A stretch of DNA of 64,000 nt from Macrobrachium rosenbergii (GCF_040412425.1 NC_089783.1:44019125-44083124); one strand, 5' to 3'. Numbered from the stretch's first letter, positions 24,554-38,261 are shown. Numbers and translations: made by a program. The notes: generated by a model not told the origin, from the sequence alone.

Positions 24554-24647
24554 TGAGTGATGGCAGTCTTGTTCCCGGGCGGTGATTTGTTTTCATAAGA
24601 AGAAGATGAGTCGAAGTTCACTTCCTAAACTTCGCCGATCTTTACGA

Positions 24648-24650
<3 letters not shown>

Positions 24651-24721
<71 letters not shown>
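24651..24721. repeat. (CT)n microsatellite beside a G-rich tract
   Basis: 35 CT repeats. A G-rich tract with several runs of three to seven G follows at about 24765-24830. Confidence 0.97.
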
Positions 24722-24722
<1 letters not shown>

Positions 24723-24834
24723 CTCCGCAGGATAGAGTCTGGGTGCCGGGGCTAATATAGATTCAGGGGACAGGGAGGGGGGGCTGGGAGGGAAGAACGA
24801 GGTGGGGGAAGAGAGGAGGGTCATTATGAACCCG

Positions 24835-25985
24835 AAAAATGTGATTCTCCCTTCGTTACCAATCCAATTTATCCTTCCCTTCGTATGGGAGGGATTATCC
24901 TCCGGTATTCTAACCCATCCTTTGATTACAGCCTGCGATCACTGCAGCTAATTTTCGAGTAAATTCAAGCAGTATTTTCACATTTACTCTCTTTCTGGAT
25001 GCTTGATTTCGCAATTTAATTACTCGCACTACCCAGACGAGTGGTCTCCAAAAAACGTATTTACTTTTTCTGAGAAATCATATAAAGACCACATTCAGGT
25101 TATACATACAAAAGATTATCTAAATATACAGTCTTTAAACAAAATTTCTCAGGCCCATTGTTGGCTGGTCCATTCGAGAATGTCAAGACAGGAGGCATTC
25201 AGAAAACAATAGTTTAATGAAACCTCAAAGCCGCTATAGTCCATTCCAAAGACTAGTTCTTTGAGGGAGCTGTTGTCCAAACACCCTGTTTTACCACCAG
25301 AAGCAATGCAGGAATCGTTTTTGTTTTATGTGAACGATAGTTATCGAAAAATCGCATTTGGTTTCTTTGTAATTAGAAGGGTTGTCCTAAGACCTTATTC
25401 AGATTATTCTTACCAAGTTTCCAGAGAATGCAGTTCACTGCTTTTATGCATGCAAAATACATCCAGAGCCCATATTTGTTTTATTCAAGTATATATTCTT
25501 AAGAATGTTTTGGTTTATTCTTGCCAGAGCTCGTAAGTAATACCCCGGTAAAAGCATTACTTTGGCGAATTCATACATGGCATTTCTAAGTGTCATATTT
25601 TCTCTTTTTTAAACCCAACTCCTTTTTCTCAAGCGAGTTATCCAAGGGCTAAATCCACGTGTGTCTTGTAAACAAAGGTTATCCAAGCTATTGAGCAATT
25701 AACAATAAACCTGAGAACCAAGCGTTCTCCAAATAGCTGACTAAGCTTATGCAAGTAGTCTTCATGGCGTAAGGACAAGCCCTCGTATCCACCTTCAGTT
25801 GCATTAAAAGCTCCTTTCCATTTTTTTTTCTTGTTAAGGTGCAATTTCACCATGATGTATCAGGCGCCGACGATACGATGGCGTGTTGCTTAGATGAGAT
25901 GCAGGTTCTTGTTATAGTTTTTTTTTTTCATGCCAAAATGCATGCAATAACCATGACGGTGAAGGGGTATAAGATGCTGGGATAA

Positions 25986-25988
<3 letters not shown>
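24835..25988. other. No gene seen
   Basis: AT-rich unassigned sequence. The frames at 25003-25212 and 25261-25536 have no recognisable motif or splice boundaries. Confidence 0.4.
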
Positions 25989-26060
<72 letters not shown>

Positions 26061-26101
26061 GTCTCAAATATATCAACGTATTCAAAGATACCCCAAAAAA
26101 A

Positions 26102-26154
<53 letters not shown>

Positions 26155-26185
26155 AAAGATATTCAGGAAATTTCAAAGCCAAAAA

Positions 26186-26267
<82 letters not shown>
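25989..26267. repeat. Three (CT)n arrays separated by related 40-bp spacers
   Basis: CT arrays at 25989-26057, 26105-26152 and 26192-26267. The two spacers share ATTC/ATTTCAAAG followed by an A run, so they look like diverged units of one composite repeat. Confidence 0.9.
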
Positions 26268-26274
<7 letters not shown>

Positions 26275-28720
26275 TTTTGTAGATGATGCCCAAAAGAACC
26301 ATATCCAATTTCACATGGTGTATGCAACTCGGGAGAAGTTTGCAACTCGCATGCCGTATTTTCATATTATGTCCCGACGGTCTGTGGGAGTTGAACTGGT
26401 TTTTCATTTCAACTATAATTTGAGTTTTAATCTGAAGTAGGATCCAGTTTTATTACAAGTTGTGATTAGAGCAATCAGCGTTTCCCGAAATGGTGAATTT
26501 TGTTACTTGCGTTTTTTTTTTTTTTTCTAATTTGTGCCTGAGTTGCATTGCGTCAAAGTTAAATTGTACGGTTATTGATTTGTGATAATTTCGTTTTCCC
26601 TTTGGAAACATTGTATGCTTAGTACTTTTCATCTTCGGTACTTTCTGAAAGCTGTCCATTTATTCCTAGAGAGATAAAGGGGAATTATGTCGTTTTCTCA
26701 AATTTAGAATTTTTTTTTCTGCGTTTATTTTATTTTATTTTTTTTTTTTTTACATTGGAAGACAAGTTTTATTGAAATGGTACAGCTTTGTAGTTTTTCG
26801 TGTTATGGACGTTTATTTAAAATCTTACATAAAAGAGAAAAAGCAAAACTATTTGTGATTGAGTTAGAGACCGTTTCAAAGCATACAATTGAATTTCCCT
26901 TGGTACTGTACGGGGAGGAATGTAACAAATTGATTATTTTATTTCTGACAGTCGTGCCATCCCGATTTCAAGATAAGAAGAGAGATCCCGATTGGATTTG
27001 CTTGCTGATAACATCGCTTCACCCCCTTCCCCCGCTTCCCCTTCTCCCTCTTCCTCTTCTCCCCCCCTTCCTCCTCGCCTTCACCCTCTTCCTCCAACGC
27101 ACGTGCACGAACACTCGTGCACAATGACTGCTACCCGCTTCTTTGCTCCTATTGCCACCTAAGACCTTATTACTATTATTGAAATTATGGAGCCCGTGGC
27201 TTGTTCACACCAACTTCAAGAAAACGATTTGCAGCTAAAACTTTTTTTTAGCTTCAGGGAAGGTTGAAAAACACCTAAGATTTTAGTTTTAGTTGCAAGT
27301 CATTTAAAAACTCTATAAACGAAGAAATCACGACATCAAAGTATAGATAATTCGGAGGAAGGAAGAGCAACACGACGCAGAGATAATCTTGATTGAGATA
27401 AGAAAAAGGAAGTGTTGTTAAGATGTTAAGTGGTTTACGCAACTAGATGTAGTAAAGACGTTTATATGTTGACGTAACTTAGCAAAAGAGAAATACAACA
27501 TAATGAAGGTAAGGGATAAGATAATAACAAAACGAAATCCTGTCTTTGCAAGATCTCCCGAGGCCAAAAAAGACATGAGTATGCCCCACTCATTTTATCT
27601 CTCTCTCTCTCTCTCTCTCTCTGTAATTCACTTTTTCTTTTCTTATTGCCTTTGTTCTATCTTACCCAAGCCTTAAGTTTAATGTGAAAAACCTAAGCGA
27701 GATAAAAGTAGCGAAGATGACAGAAAATGAACCTTTACTGAAGATTACTTAAATAAAAGAGAAAATATTTTTTTAAAAATCTAATGATAATAGAGTGTAA
27801 GAGGAAGGTAATAGGAAAAACTTATGGTTAGGGAAAATAACCGAAGGATAGCGATAACTAATAACTTAACGATAATTAAGGAAGAGCAAATAAGAGCGAG
27901 AGAGACTACACAAGTTATATAGCGATAATTTGTCCGAAACTTGAAAGGACTGACAACATAATCTCAGGCTTCGAGGAAAGAGATAGACGTGGCTTTCCGC
28001 TTGGACAATGAAATTGGGGAAAACTAAAGCTGGAAAGATTTCCTAAATCAAACGTACCAATCTAAAGGGATAAATTACAGGGTATGTTGCCCGAAAAAAT
28101 ATAATTGATTTGCATGTCGAGGTTGAACTCAGGACAGGAAAAATGTAGAGATGTTACCGACCACATAAAATCATAGGCGATAAATTTGGTTAAGATACTG
28201 AGAAGAAAATCACAAGAGAAAGAGAAGTAATGGAGATAATGCATAACAAAGCAGAAGAAAAAGAGATAGATAAAATTAGCTCAGCGATGGCATACAAGAA
28301 ATAAGAAAACAATTGCATAGCAAGACATAAAAAGAGTTGAAAATGGCGACGAGGAATGAGAGATAAAGACTCACAAAATTTTTAAAGAGTGCAAGCAAAG
28401 ATGAAAAATAAATAACGGGCTTTTAGTACGGAAGGAGGAATAAAACATGTAGGTCATTAGAATAGGTAACGGTAGCCGAAAGAAATATGTCCAATTGTCT
28501 CCTATCATTTAAGACCGTGAGAATTCTTGCCTCTGAGTCGCCGAGGCCCGTGGTCGACTCAATTCGGATGTGAAAGTTTCAAGAGTCATTTTGGAATGTT
28601 ACGTCAGTCATCAGCTGTTCCGTTCCTGGGACCTTTGTCTGAAATTCCCAGGACATTCGGTGGTCCAGTGTGATGTTAATGCAAATGTAAGTTTTATTGT
28701 GTTAAGTGTAAAAGTAACGA

Positions 28721-28723
<3 letters not shown>
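26268..28723. other. No gene seen; about 2.4 kb
   Basis: AT-rich sequence with T runs, a C-rich pyrimidine tract at about 27018-27090 and a short CT array at 27598-27622. From 27300 to 28480 the plus strand is markedly purine-rich, with many AGAGATAAGAAAG-type strings and no open frame. Confidence 0.4.

Positions 28724-28791
<68 letters not shown>
28724..28791. repeat. (CT)n microsatellite at the head of a tRNA-like segment
   Basis: 34 CT repeats running straight into the tRNA-like segment at 28792. Confidence 0.97.
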
Positions 28792-28792
<1 letters not shown>

Positions 28793-28860
28793 GTACAACG
28801 GTACGGCACTGGGCTCTCATTCTCAAGGTTTGTGATTAGATCTCGTTCATCAGTATCATT
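28792..28860 (+). mobile_element. tRNA-like SINE head, plus orientation
   Basis: TAGTACAACGGTACGGC resembles a tRNA D-arm/A-box, followed by GGGCTCTCATTCTCAAGG in the anticodon position and GATTAGATCTC in the B-box position. The 5' neighbour is (CT)n, mirroring the family-3 SINEs on the minus strand. No body is recognisable downstream. Confidence 0.45.
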
Positions 28861-28987
28861 ATCATTTTTTGGTATTAAAGAAAATGGTATGGGGATGGAC
28901 CTAGCAACTTCATCCTAAAGCTCTGTCGAGAAACAGGAGCTCCTACCTTTCTTCAGTTACGATTTCTAAAGAAAAAAATCGTGTAGT

Positions 28988-29163
<176 letters not shown>

Positions 29164-29260
29164 GAAAGTATGACTCTCTTCTCTCTCTCCATTTTATATA
29201 ACATAATTGAGTCTGGATTCCCACGGCTGAGGGAACTTGATCTTAGGCCGTTTTCTTTCC

Positions 29261-29291
<31 letters not shown>

Positions 29292-30055
29292 GTCGTTAGG
29301 CCTATACCGTCTCCCCGGAATTTTCACGCTTCTGTTTCCATGACTGATTTTTGTTCAAATACTTGATAGGCTCAGGATGACTGTGCAGTTTTTCTTTCCA
29401 GGGCGAAAAAATGTATTGATTGTGTGAAGAAAAGAAAATCTTATGATTCACTGATGTCGATTCTTAAATAATAGGGGTCGAAGGTTTGAAGCTGTTAAAG
29501 GAGAGATCCTTATCCTTATCGTTTTTTTATTTTATTTTTTTTTTTTCATTTGTTTTCCTGGGAAGACCACGACAAGATTGAAGCCAGTATCTGTAAAATC
29601 AGTTCGCGATGCGAGAAAATTTAGAAGTAAGGTAGTGTAAATTACAATATTGTTAGTAGTTCTATTGACTGACGCGAGATATTATTAGCAGATAAGGAAA
29701 GATCTTCCAAAATATCTTAAAAATGGGCATGTTTACTCTCCTTTCTTTCTTACGCAACTCAGAAAGTTCTTGGATCATAGAAACTGTGCTAACAGAGATC
29801 AAGAAACGGGCGCATGCAAGTAAACTCGGGATATTCATTATTTACTTCATTGTAAATTGGGTAAGACCAAAAAGCGCCTATCCCCGAAAATGAAACTATT
29901 TAACGTTTAAGTCGTGGAAGTTGTCCGTATGTAATTTAGATAGATTTCTTCTGGCATTGAACCTGCCATTTGCTAGTAAGATTGGGACTGAATCATGCTT
30001 GGTTCACAGACGAGAGAGAGAGAGAGAGGGAAGTAGGGATACTAATGAGATTCAT
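29292..30055. other. No gene seen
   Basis: Unassigned sequence between a T run and the LINE remnant. A short GA run lies at about 30013-30029. Confidence 0.4.
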
Positions 30056-30463
30056 TCATTCATTTCCTGTGGCACCCACGGGGATGCATAAGGCCTCGAT
30101 GAACTCACGCCACCACATTCTGTCCTGTGCTAACTCCTCAAGATCTCCCCAACACTTGTCTCCTGCTTCCCGCCTCATTGTCCTTAACCATGTTTCCTTT
30201 GGCCTATCTCTACCCCCTCTACCAAGGGCAACCCACCCCAGTGTATCTCGTACTATTCCCTGTCTTCTATACACAAGGCCTAGCCACTTCCAGCGTGAGA
30301 ACCTAACATACTCATCGACCGGCTGCACTCCCGTTATTTCTCTAATTCTGTTATTTGATATCCTATCCCTCCAATTAATTCCTAATATTCTTCTGAGCAC
30401 CTTATTTTCAAATGCTAAGAATTTATTGTCTGAAGTCACTGTACTGTACCATGACTCATGCTC
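30056..30463 (-). pseudogene. 5'-truncated LINE, C-terminal end of ORF2
   Basis: About 135 residues are open on the minus strand without a stop. Ordered motifs are FENKVLRRILGINWRDR, IREITGV, RWKWLGLVYRR, GRDRPKETWLR, and DRMWWREFIEALC near the stop. These match the post-RT C-terminus of L2/CR1/RTE-type non-LTR retrotransposons, where RILGI.W.DRI, RW.WLGHV.R and GRPK.TW.RT are typical. The stop is followed by tandem ATGA units, a 3' tail form known for such elements. Upstream residues in the same frame are unrelated, consistent with 5' truncation. The intact frame suggests a fairly recent insertion. Confidence 0.85.
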
Positions 30464-30904
30464 ATGATGAGAACTGCAAGAAAAAAGGGAAAGTGGAAAA
30501 AAGTACAACCGGAAAGAGTGGGTGAAACTTTTGTTACTTTCATACCCACGGTGAGGCTCACTTTGGGCAGGGCGGAACAAAAATATTGCATCAGTTAAAA
30601 TAAATATTTATTGTATCAAGGAGTCACGGTTGATAACGATTACTGTACAGTGTAAAGCACTGTACTACTGTATAGTGTCATTGGATATTTGGAATTCTAA
30701 GTAGTATTTTTAACATAATGGAATACTTTTTTATACTTTTACAATATAAAGCTGCTTTGTTATTGTTCTTAATTTAGTAAGTAGTCTCTATATTCTATAT
30801 TTACTTGTCAGAGACAGTTTATAGATTGAATAAGAGTAATATTAATTCTCTAAGAGCAAGGAGAACTAGAGATTTACTTAATTACACATTCACGTGGTAT
30901 CACT

Positions 30905-30907
<3 letters not shown>
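30464..30907. other. No gene seen
   Basis: Unassigned AT-rich sequence. A TACTGTACAGTG / CACTGTACTACTGTATAGTG pair at about 30640-30680 forms a small imperfect inverted repeat. Confidence 0.35.

Positions 30908-30965
<58 letters not shown>
30908..30965. repeat. (CT)n microsatellite
   Basis: 29 CT repeats. A complementary (GA)n array lies 147 bp downstream. Confidence 0.97.
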
Positions 30966-30969
<4 letters not shown>

Positions 30970-31109
30970 TTGAATAAAGATAACTCTTCCATGGCTTTCC
31001 CCTGCCTTTACTCAGCATCCCTTTGCACCTCAGAGGAAGAGATTATAGCTTCCTTCCGAATACTGCATCGACCAGCAAGGTGTAAATAAAGACGGAGAAG
31101 GAGGAGGAG

Positions 31110-31112
<3 letters not shown>

Positions 31113-31171
<59 letters not shown>
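31113..31171. repeat. (GA)n microsatellite
   Basis: About 29 GA repeats, preceded by a short GAG run. Confidence 0.97.
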
Positions 31172-31173
<2 letters not shown>

Positions 31174-31297
31174 GTTTCGTCCTAGTGGGGCGAGGATTAC
31201 CTCGTCGAGTGCCTCATATTTTTATAGTAAAGATTTGGAGGGGGAAATTAACATTTACGTCTAATGCTTTCATTATCTCTCTTCAATATTTCCACCC

Positions 31298-31432
31298 CGG
31301 TTGCAACCCACAACAGTCGGCTAGCAGCTATACTTAATTCACTGCTTAGGTCAGCAGAGGCATACTAAAATGTATGAAACAAACGCATTCGTCCCTCTTG
31401 GTCCGATTCGAAACTCGAACACGCGTCGAGTC

Positions 31433-31434
<2 letters not shown>
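31298..31434 (-). mobile_element. tRNA-derived SINE (family 3), minus orientation
   Basis: The left end reads GGTTGCAACCCACAACAGTC, then TTCACTGCTTAGGTCAGCAG and AGGCATAC, the best-preserved body of the four copies. On the minus strand the head includes GAGTTTCGAATCGGACC, a B-box-like segment. A (GA)n array abuts it on the right. Confidence 0.65.

Positions 31435-31491
<57 letters not shown>
31435..31491. repeat. (GA)n microsatellite at the head of a SINE
   Basis: 28 GA repeats directly following the SINE head. Confidence 0.97.
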
Positions 31492-31493
<2 letters not shown>

Positions 31494-31726
31494 GCCAGGG
31501 AGGGATGAGGCAATTAGTATTCATGTGAACAGAAACTTGGAAATGTGTAATTCTCCGATTGCACGGCTCAGTGATTGTTGCACCGTCTACTACTCAGCTC
31601 CGGAAGTCTCTTATTGCTTTTGTTTTCCATGATTTTATAGTCCTCGTTTCCCTTTAGTGGTTAAGACCCACATATTTGTTGTGTACCCTTTTTGTTTTTA
31701 CCTTCGTTTGAACTGTTTCGTTTGTT

Positions 31727-31733
<7 letters not shown>

Positions 31734-31803
<70 letters not shown>
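31734..31803. repeat. (AT)n microsatellite
   Basis: About 35 AT repeats. Confidence 0.97.
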
Positions 31804-31808
<5 letters not shown>

Positions 31809-32113
31809 TATATATACAATATGTGTGATAATTATACACAGTAGGATAATAAACAGTTTATAAAGTAAATTATCAGCGTGGCTTTAACCAGAAATTAAAT
31901 GAGAAAATCAAGATAATTCCGTAATCAGTACCTCGAAGAGGGAGAGGGAGACTGAGGAAGTAATAAAGTCTGCCTGTGGGAGAAGCATTTAATTAAAATT
32001 TAATAAAGTTTTATGGGTATCTATGGGACGTATTTTAAAGCTCGCTGGTTCTGGATTATCCCTCCCGCCTGCCTCAGCTGAAGGCGCTCTCAATTTTCCC
32101 AACAGAAGACGTT

Positions 32114-32116
<3 letters not shown>

Positions 32117-32181
<65 letters not shown>
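32117..32181. repeat. (CT)n microsatellite
   Basis: 32 CT repeats between two similar segments (TTTTCCCAACAGAAGACG before and TTTCCAACAGAGGACG after), so the array sits inside a short direct duplication. A C-rich tract follows at about 32325-32395. Confidence 0.95.
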
Positions 32182-32184
<3 letters not shown>

Positions 32185-32653
32185 TTTCCAACAGAGGACG
32201 CTCTCCCCAATTTTCTTCATTCCTCGGCGGAAAGAAAACGGACATTTTACCTTCGTTTCAATGATCTTGTCAGCATCAGATTCTTTGCCTATTGAATCTA
32301 TTGAATCATCGGGATGATTTTAAATCTCCCCCTTTCCCCTCCATCTCAACCCCCCTGCCCCCCCAGCCCATCTCCCCCTCCACCCGCCCGATCACTCCAT
32401 CTTTTAACCGTCCACCTTGGATAGGTGGATGAATTCATGCGCGCTCGCGCATTCATTGTTATTAACCTTATCGCATTTCGTAAAATTCACCTGGTTGTTT
32501 GTTTTTAGTAAAGTAGTATGTTCTTATCTTCTAACAAATGTCTAGATGATATTACTGTCGATTTGATGGATTACGGAATGAAAATGTCTTTTACTTAGAT
32601 TTAAGAAATATTTAATGATAAACGTAATCGCTAACGACATGCACACATATTTA

Positions 32654-32656
<3 letters not shown>

Positions 32657-32697
<41 letters not shown>

Positions 32698-32735
32698 CAC
32701 ATACAAACACACACAATATATATACATATATACTG
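32657..32735. repeat. AT/AC compound repeat
   Basis: AT repeats at 32657-32685, then mixed ACATAT, CACA and TATATAC repeats. Confidence 0.9.
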
Positions 32736-33085
32736 TATATATGTTACGAATGGTAGGTGGAATTATACTGCTTGTTTATGAACATGTTCACTTTCCTTTG
32801 AGTGCAGACTTTGGTTTAAAAATCTGTTTCTAACTTGAAAGTTGTGTAAAAGCTCTATCTATATTTTTTTTAATATATACGTTTTTGCATTTAGAGTTGC
32901 CGCCAGAGGGTTTTATCGTTCTAGTTTTCAGCAAGCCATAGACGAAGTGAGGTTGTTAGGCCCAAAGTCTTGCTCGACGGCGCCTGTCTTGGCTTCAAAG
33001 TACTGAGGATCTAATGTTGCTGAACTCCGCTGATTGGACGATACATTGCATTGCGCACGTGCATGATATATATATTTAAATATAG

Positions 33086-33087
<2 letters not shown>

Positions 33088-33147
<60 letters not shown>
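33088..33147. repeat. (AT)n microsatellite
   Basis: 30 AT repeats, followed by degenerate GTATATATAC-type sequence to about 33215. Confidence 0.95.
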
Positions 33148-33151
<4 letters not shown>

Positions 33152-33219
33152 CATGATTGTATGTGTATATATACATATATGTATATTCATACATACACAC
33201 ACATATATATACACATTGT

Positions 33220-34081
33220 ATTAAGGCCAACTTTACCAGTGATCTAATGAATTTAATGTCCTTATTGACTACAAGCTCAGTGGGAATAACAAGAGTCTGT
33301 GATAGAAGAGGGAAATAGTTACCCAGTAGGGCATATAGTAGAATGTTGATTCCACGGAATAGGTGTGGGAAGTGATAGCATCACGGGTGTTTCAGAGATT
33401 CCTTTAAGGGGCTAAGTGTAATTAATAGCTATTTAGAAACCGAAGTAATAAGAAACTTTAGAGTGGCGGCCCTCCTTATGTTGTAAACATCTGGAGTGTG
33501 TAAATGCAGATGAGCAGTTTCTTCTGCAAAGCTGAAGGGAGAATATTAAATAGAATGAAACCCACGGGCATTCTGCTGCATTCAACCACTCAAGTTGCAG
33601 ATGAGAAGAATGCGACATGTAGCAACCTAATAATTTTGTTGGTATTTAAGCACAGTTGATCATTATTATGATTCCCTCCTTCAAGATCCTCTCCCATTCT
33701 TATTCCCGAGGTAATTTTGTTGTAAATCAACCTTTTGCCTTCCTCGATGGACTCAGTCTTTTTCGAGAGGCTTCATCTTCTATGCATGAAGCGACCTATT
33801 TTTGCCTTCCAGTCGAAAAATGAGCTAACGAGGGAATTTCGGCGTCGTAGCGAAATAGTTCTACGAGGGGAAATGTTGACCATCCTTTGGCCTTGGCAGA
33901 GATGATATGGAAGAGGACTAAGAAGGAGAATATGTGGATGTGGAAATAATTGAGCGAATAAAGTGTGCTCGACTTCTCCGTAATTTCATGAAAGTTTAGA
34001 GTGAATGTGTTTATTTCACTGAGGGAAAAGGTCTTTTCCGAGTGATGCTGAAATGGTTTATCATTCAACGTTTTAATCTAA

Positions 34082-34085
<4 letters not shown>
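33220..34085. other. No gene seen
   Basis: Unassigned sequence. The 90-residue minus-strand frame at 34068-33796 has no recognisable motif. Confidence 0.4.

Positions 34086-34153
<68 letters not shown>
34086..34153. repeat. (CT)n microsatellite
   Basis: 34 CT repeats. A short GA array lies at 34382-34401. Confidence 0.97.
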
Positions 34154-34156
<3 letters not shown>

Positions 34157-34540
34157 GAATTGAAATTCGAATTCCGTACTTTTCAAATGTCTGCATATGA
34201 GAACCATCAAAGAGCTTCATTGCTTAGTTTTGTTGATTGTTGAAAATAATTTTTTTTACCAAGGGTTGTTTTTTCATGTTATTAATGAACTTCACAATTT
34301 GCTATTGAACACTGTAATTATTGAACTATATTAACTTTCGCCAGACGATAACGTTTCAAAGGAAACTGTGTTTTCCTTAGTGAGAGAGAGAGAGAGAGAG
34401 AATCAAAATATCATTCTTGTATTATTATTGGTTCAGTCTCTTGAAATGCTTGAGAACAGTTGTATGTGAATAACACCTTTTTGTAGGCTAACATCTTTTG
34501 TTGTGTGTTCATTAGTGCCATTCTCTGATCTTGACCATAG

Positions 34541-34660
34541 TTGCTACCCACCACAGTTGATAACTACCAAGTAAGTAAAAGCAATCTTCCCGGGAAATCG
34601 AACCAAAGAACTTTCATTAGTGAGGGCCGAAACCTGAATGAAGAGAAATATCCCAGTAGT
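34541..34660 (-). mobile_element. tRNA-derived SINE (family 3), diverged copy
   Basis: It starts GTTGCTACCCACCACAGTTG, matching the family-3 end. On the minus strand the head carries GGTTCGATTTCCCGGG, the clearest B-box of the set. The central GCTTAGGTCAGCAG block is lost. Confidence 0.5.
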
Positions 34661-34887
34661 GCGTGAAATGGGCCATTGACTCGCTGAAGTATAAAATATC
34701 ATTTGAAATATTGGTCTAAACGTGTTGAACCCACCCCCGCTAAAAATACCCGAATGAAATGAGTAAAAGAAGGAAAATACATTGGCAAGTCAAATAGATC
34801 TCGAATTTTAGGAAATCTCAGTGGAGGAAAATTTCAGGGCACAAGAATTTACGCACATTGTACTGAGAAGGAAAACGCTTGTATACG

Positions 34888-34889
<2 letters not shown>

Positions 34890-34922
<33 letters not shown>
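34890..34922. repeat. (CA)n microsatellite
   Basis: 16 CA repeats. Confidence 0.96.
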
Positions 34923-34925
<3 letters not shown>

Positions 34926-35006
34926 GCCTGTTTATGAGAACAATACAAGTGATAGTATTCGTATTTCGAAGAAGATAATACAGAATGTAAAAAGCATCAC
35001 TATTTC

Positions 35007-35009
<3 letters not shown>

Positions 35010-35059
<50 letters not shown>
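35010..35059. repeat. (GA)n microsatellite
   Basis: 25 GA repeats. Confidence 0.97.
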
Positions 35060-35062
<3 letters not shown>

Positions 35063-35881
35063 CACGGCTGACTGAGGATATATACTGACCTTTTTAGTAG
35101 AGATGCATCAAGTAACTTTATCGTTCGGAAGTTGTATCACTTTTATATTTTTGTCTGTCTTTTGAAGTCAGTTTTATAAATATCTTCGAGCCGTATGATT
35201 TGGATACTTTTTCTCATTTCTAAATGTGAAATGATCTTGGGGATATTTTTTACAATACAGTATCTGTTAATGAAACTTTAATGTGGTCAAATTAACATTT
35301 TTTATGGGAGAGAGCAAAGAAATAATATCATAACTTTGTGGTTTATTTGAAAACTAAGAGCTACCCAAAACAAAATGTTAGACATGTTACTGGGTGTATT
35401 TAAAATAAAAATCCCGTATAGTGCCTAGGTGTGATGCGCTGCCATCTTGTACACGACCTACGGAAGAGACAGCTATCCCAGGCCGAGAACCTCCGCCATG
35501 TCGTTCAAAATGCATTAAATTTCACGCGGTTGAACTGTCATCTTTTATTTTTGAAAGTATGAAAATCGGATTTGTCTTATATAAAAATTTGTCGTCACAT
35601 TTGATCCATTTTGATAACATTGATAACGGCCACAGTGGTTTTAACCTGGTTTATTGTATGTTAAAATGTTGGCATAACATGCTGAATTGATGGGAAGAAT
35701 GCATACAGATTTGACGAAAAAAGGAAAATACATGGCGTTTTCAGCAAAATAGTGCCTGATAAATTCTTCGTATGATTTTAACTATACGCTTCTGATTCTG
35801 TTCCCTTTGTTGACCTGAGTTGTGTGTACACAAATGGAAATCAAGTGAGTGCAATTCACACTCAAGTTTTGTCCCCATAGT

Positions 35882-35916
<35 letters not shown>

Positions 35917-38095
35917 GTGTGCCCACATCTCTCAATATTATGGCCCCCAGCGGGAGCACACCCGAGAGACCGCGTCTTTTCTTCCACATATCATCGTCCC
36001 ATTTCATTTATGATTCCGCTCACTGCACCCGTCCCGTCATAAACACTCCTGGAAAGGGGATTTCTTACTTTTGTTTCGTTTCTCTCTTTTTCTTTTCCTC
36101 TTTCCTCCTCTCTTTTTTTTTCTCTCTCTCTCTCTCTGGTCGCATTTGGATTCTTTGGAGACGTGTACCCTCTTTCTTCGTCGCGTCCGCCTTGCACATT
36201 GTTTGGGAGATCAATATCACTTTTGGGTTGGACTCGAAAGCGGAAGACAATGAAATACAGACGTTTTTCGGAGAGGTGATGGAACACTGGGAGTAGTGAG
36301 TGGGCTGGGTGGGGGGGAAGGGGGGGGAGCTTTTAGGGGGCTGTACTGTGATCGATGATAATTATGGCTATTGTTCATGTGAGGTGATTTGCTAGTTACC
36401 CCCCCTCATTATATTTGTGATCCCTTGAATAGAAACCATTTAAAGATACCACCGTTTGTTTTTCTGGCCCCCCCTTTTTTTTATTTCACTTATTAAGCGG
36501 TATTTAAATCCTCTGTTGTTTGAGTCCCATAGCATTAGGTGCGCAGAAGTTTTTAATTTGGGCAAGACATTTTAATGCTAAGTGTGTTTTGAAATGTTTC
36601 TATACAGAGCGTGAGATATTTTTCGAAGGAAGTACTTTTTCGAGAATATAATCATGCGTTTGGCAGCAACACGCCTGGGGGAAAAAATCTTTGTGTAGGG
36701 ACTGAACACGTGACCCCTCCACGCCGCCTGGTATCGACCGGCGAATTTTATCCAAATAATTTCTTTCACAGGCTATATACACTCAAAGTAACCCCTTCTA
36801 AACCAGCGAGATAAAAAACAAAAAAAAAATGGAAATAAAAGACAGACTTGCTTCTTTCAGCATAAGTGATTTTTGGCCAATTTCCATTCGATCCACTTGA
36901 CAAATATCGAAGGCAGAGTTTACCCGCTGTTAAATACATATAAAAAAAAAAGAATGCTCCCAGCGAGTCGTTTGGAATTTTGAAGCGAAGCCCTCGTTCC
37001 CCGCCAGCCATCCCGATTCCCGCCAGCCAGCCAGCCAGCCAGTCGAGTTTAGCGCCCCGTCACAGATATCGATGAGTGTAAAATCATTTGTTTTGACACT
37101 ATCATTAGGTATGCCTCGTATTTGCTCTGCGGATGAAGTTTATTTAGCGTTTGTTGACGCTTACACTTTGCAGCGACGTGGCGAGCGTGAATGTGGGAAA
37201 GGTTGGAGGCGGGATGATGATGGTCGTGCGAATGATGAGGATTGCGAAGGATTTCCTCTTTTATGTCTGACTCTAGAGTAGAGCATCATTTATTACTGAC
37301 ACGTATCGGACGACAGTTTTTTCCATTCATGATATTTATTTATAATTTTTTTTAAAGTCTGTTGTTATCACATTGCTTAAAAGTTGAGGATATTTCCTTA
37401 AATTCTACATACGTCATACATTTCGAGGTGTTGATTTTTGTGAAAATTATGTTTGGGAGCTAATTTTGTTTTTAGGTAGGATATTCGAGGATGAACTACC
37501 GGGGTTGTTGAGAGCAAGGTCCATCCGGGAGCGAATGTTGGGTGTGATGTGCACCGGTACTGAAATTATGTAGTTTGTTTGATTCCCTTGAACATGGCCA
37601 GGTAAATCGAAGTATGTATAATGTTTGAATTGGTTGGCATCCTTAGAGTAAGAAAAAAAAAAGAAAGAAAGAGCTTTGTCGACACATTATGTCAATGGCA
37701 GTGAAATTGTCATATGGTCTTATTGTGCGTCGGAAAACGCTTTTCTTGATCCGTGCAGTGCGTTGAACTGAATTATACCCAAGCACAGAAAGGACGGCAA
37801 AATGAAATAAAAAAAATTAGACAAAAACAAAACTTTAAGGATTTGAAAGTTAACCAAAGAGTCTGGAGATGATTTAGTATATATATACGGTAATAGAAGG
37901 TATTCAAGAACTCACAATGAGGATGAGCCGAAAAGGTACTACATCCAAAGAATAAGCGATTAAAAAAAAAAAAAAAAAGGAGACTGATAGCAGGTAAATG
38001 TGAAAATGCTTGCACAGTATAATTCAGGGGACAACGTCCTACTAATGAGGCCTCTGTTCGGATCTTGCGGCTCCGAGACTTAATTTTTGTGTGTA

Positions 38096-38126
<31 letters not shown>

Positions 38127-38261
38127 GTGTAAGAGTGAAAGAGAGAACGCTACAAGTATAAGAATCACGAAATTTCAGAACGCCCCTATAAGAGAGGAAT
38201 CCATTTTTTCATCAAATATCTTTTGAGTTCCAAGCTGCCAAAAGCGGTATTCTTTTTATCA

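Noticed and set aside
26939..27127. Basic Glu/Lys-rich frame (minus strand) and Pro/Leu-rich frame (plus strand)
   Set aside because: Both are products of one C-rich pyrimidine tract.
30056..30580. Complete 174-residue minus-strand gene
   Set aside because: Only the last 135 or so residues are LINE-like. The N-terminal part is unrelated sequence read through, so it is a truncated retroelement.
37072..37281. 69-residue plus-strand frame starting MSVKSFVLTLSLGMP
   Set aside because: The start looks like a signal peptide but the remainder has no recognisable pattern, cleavage site or cysteine framework. No promoter or donor supports it.
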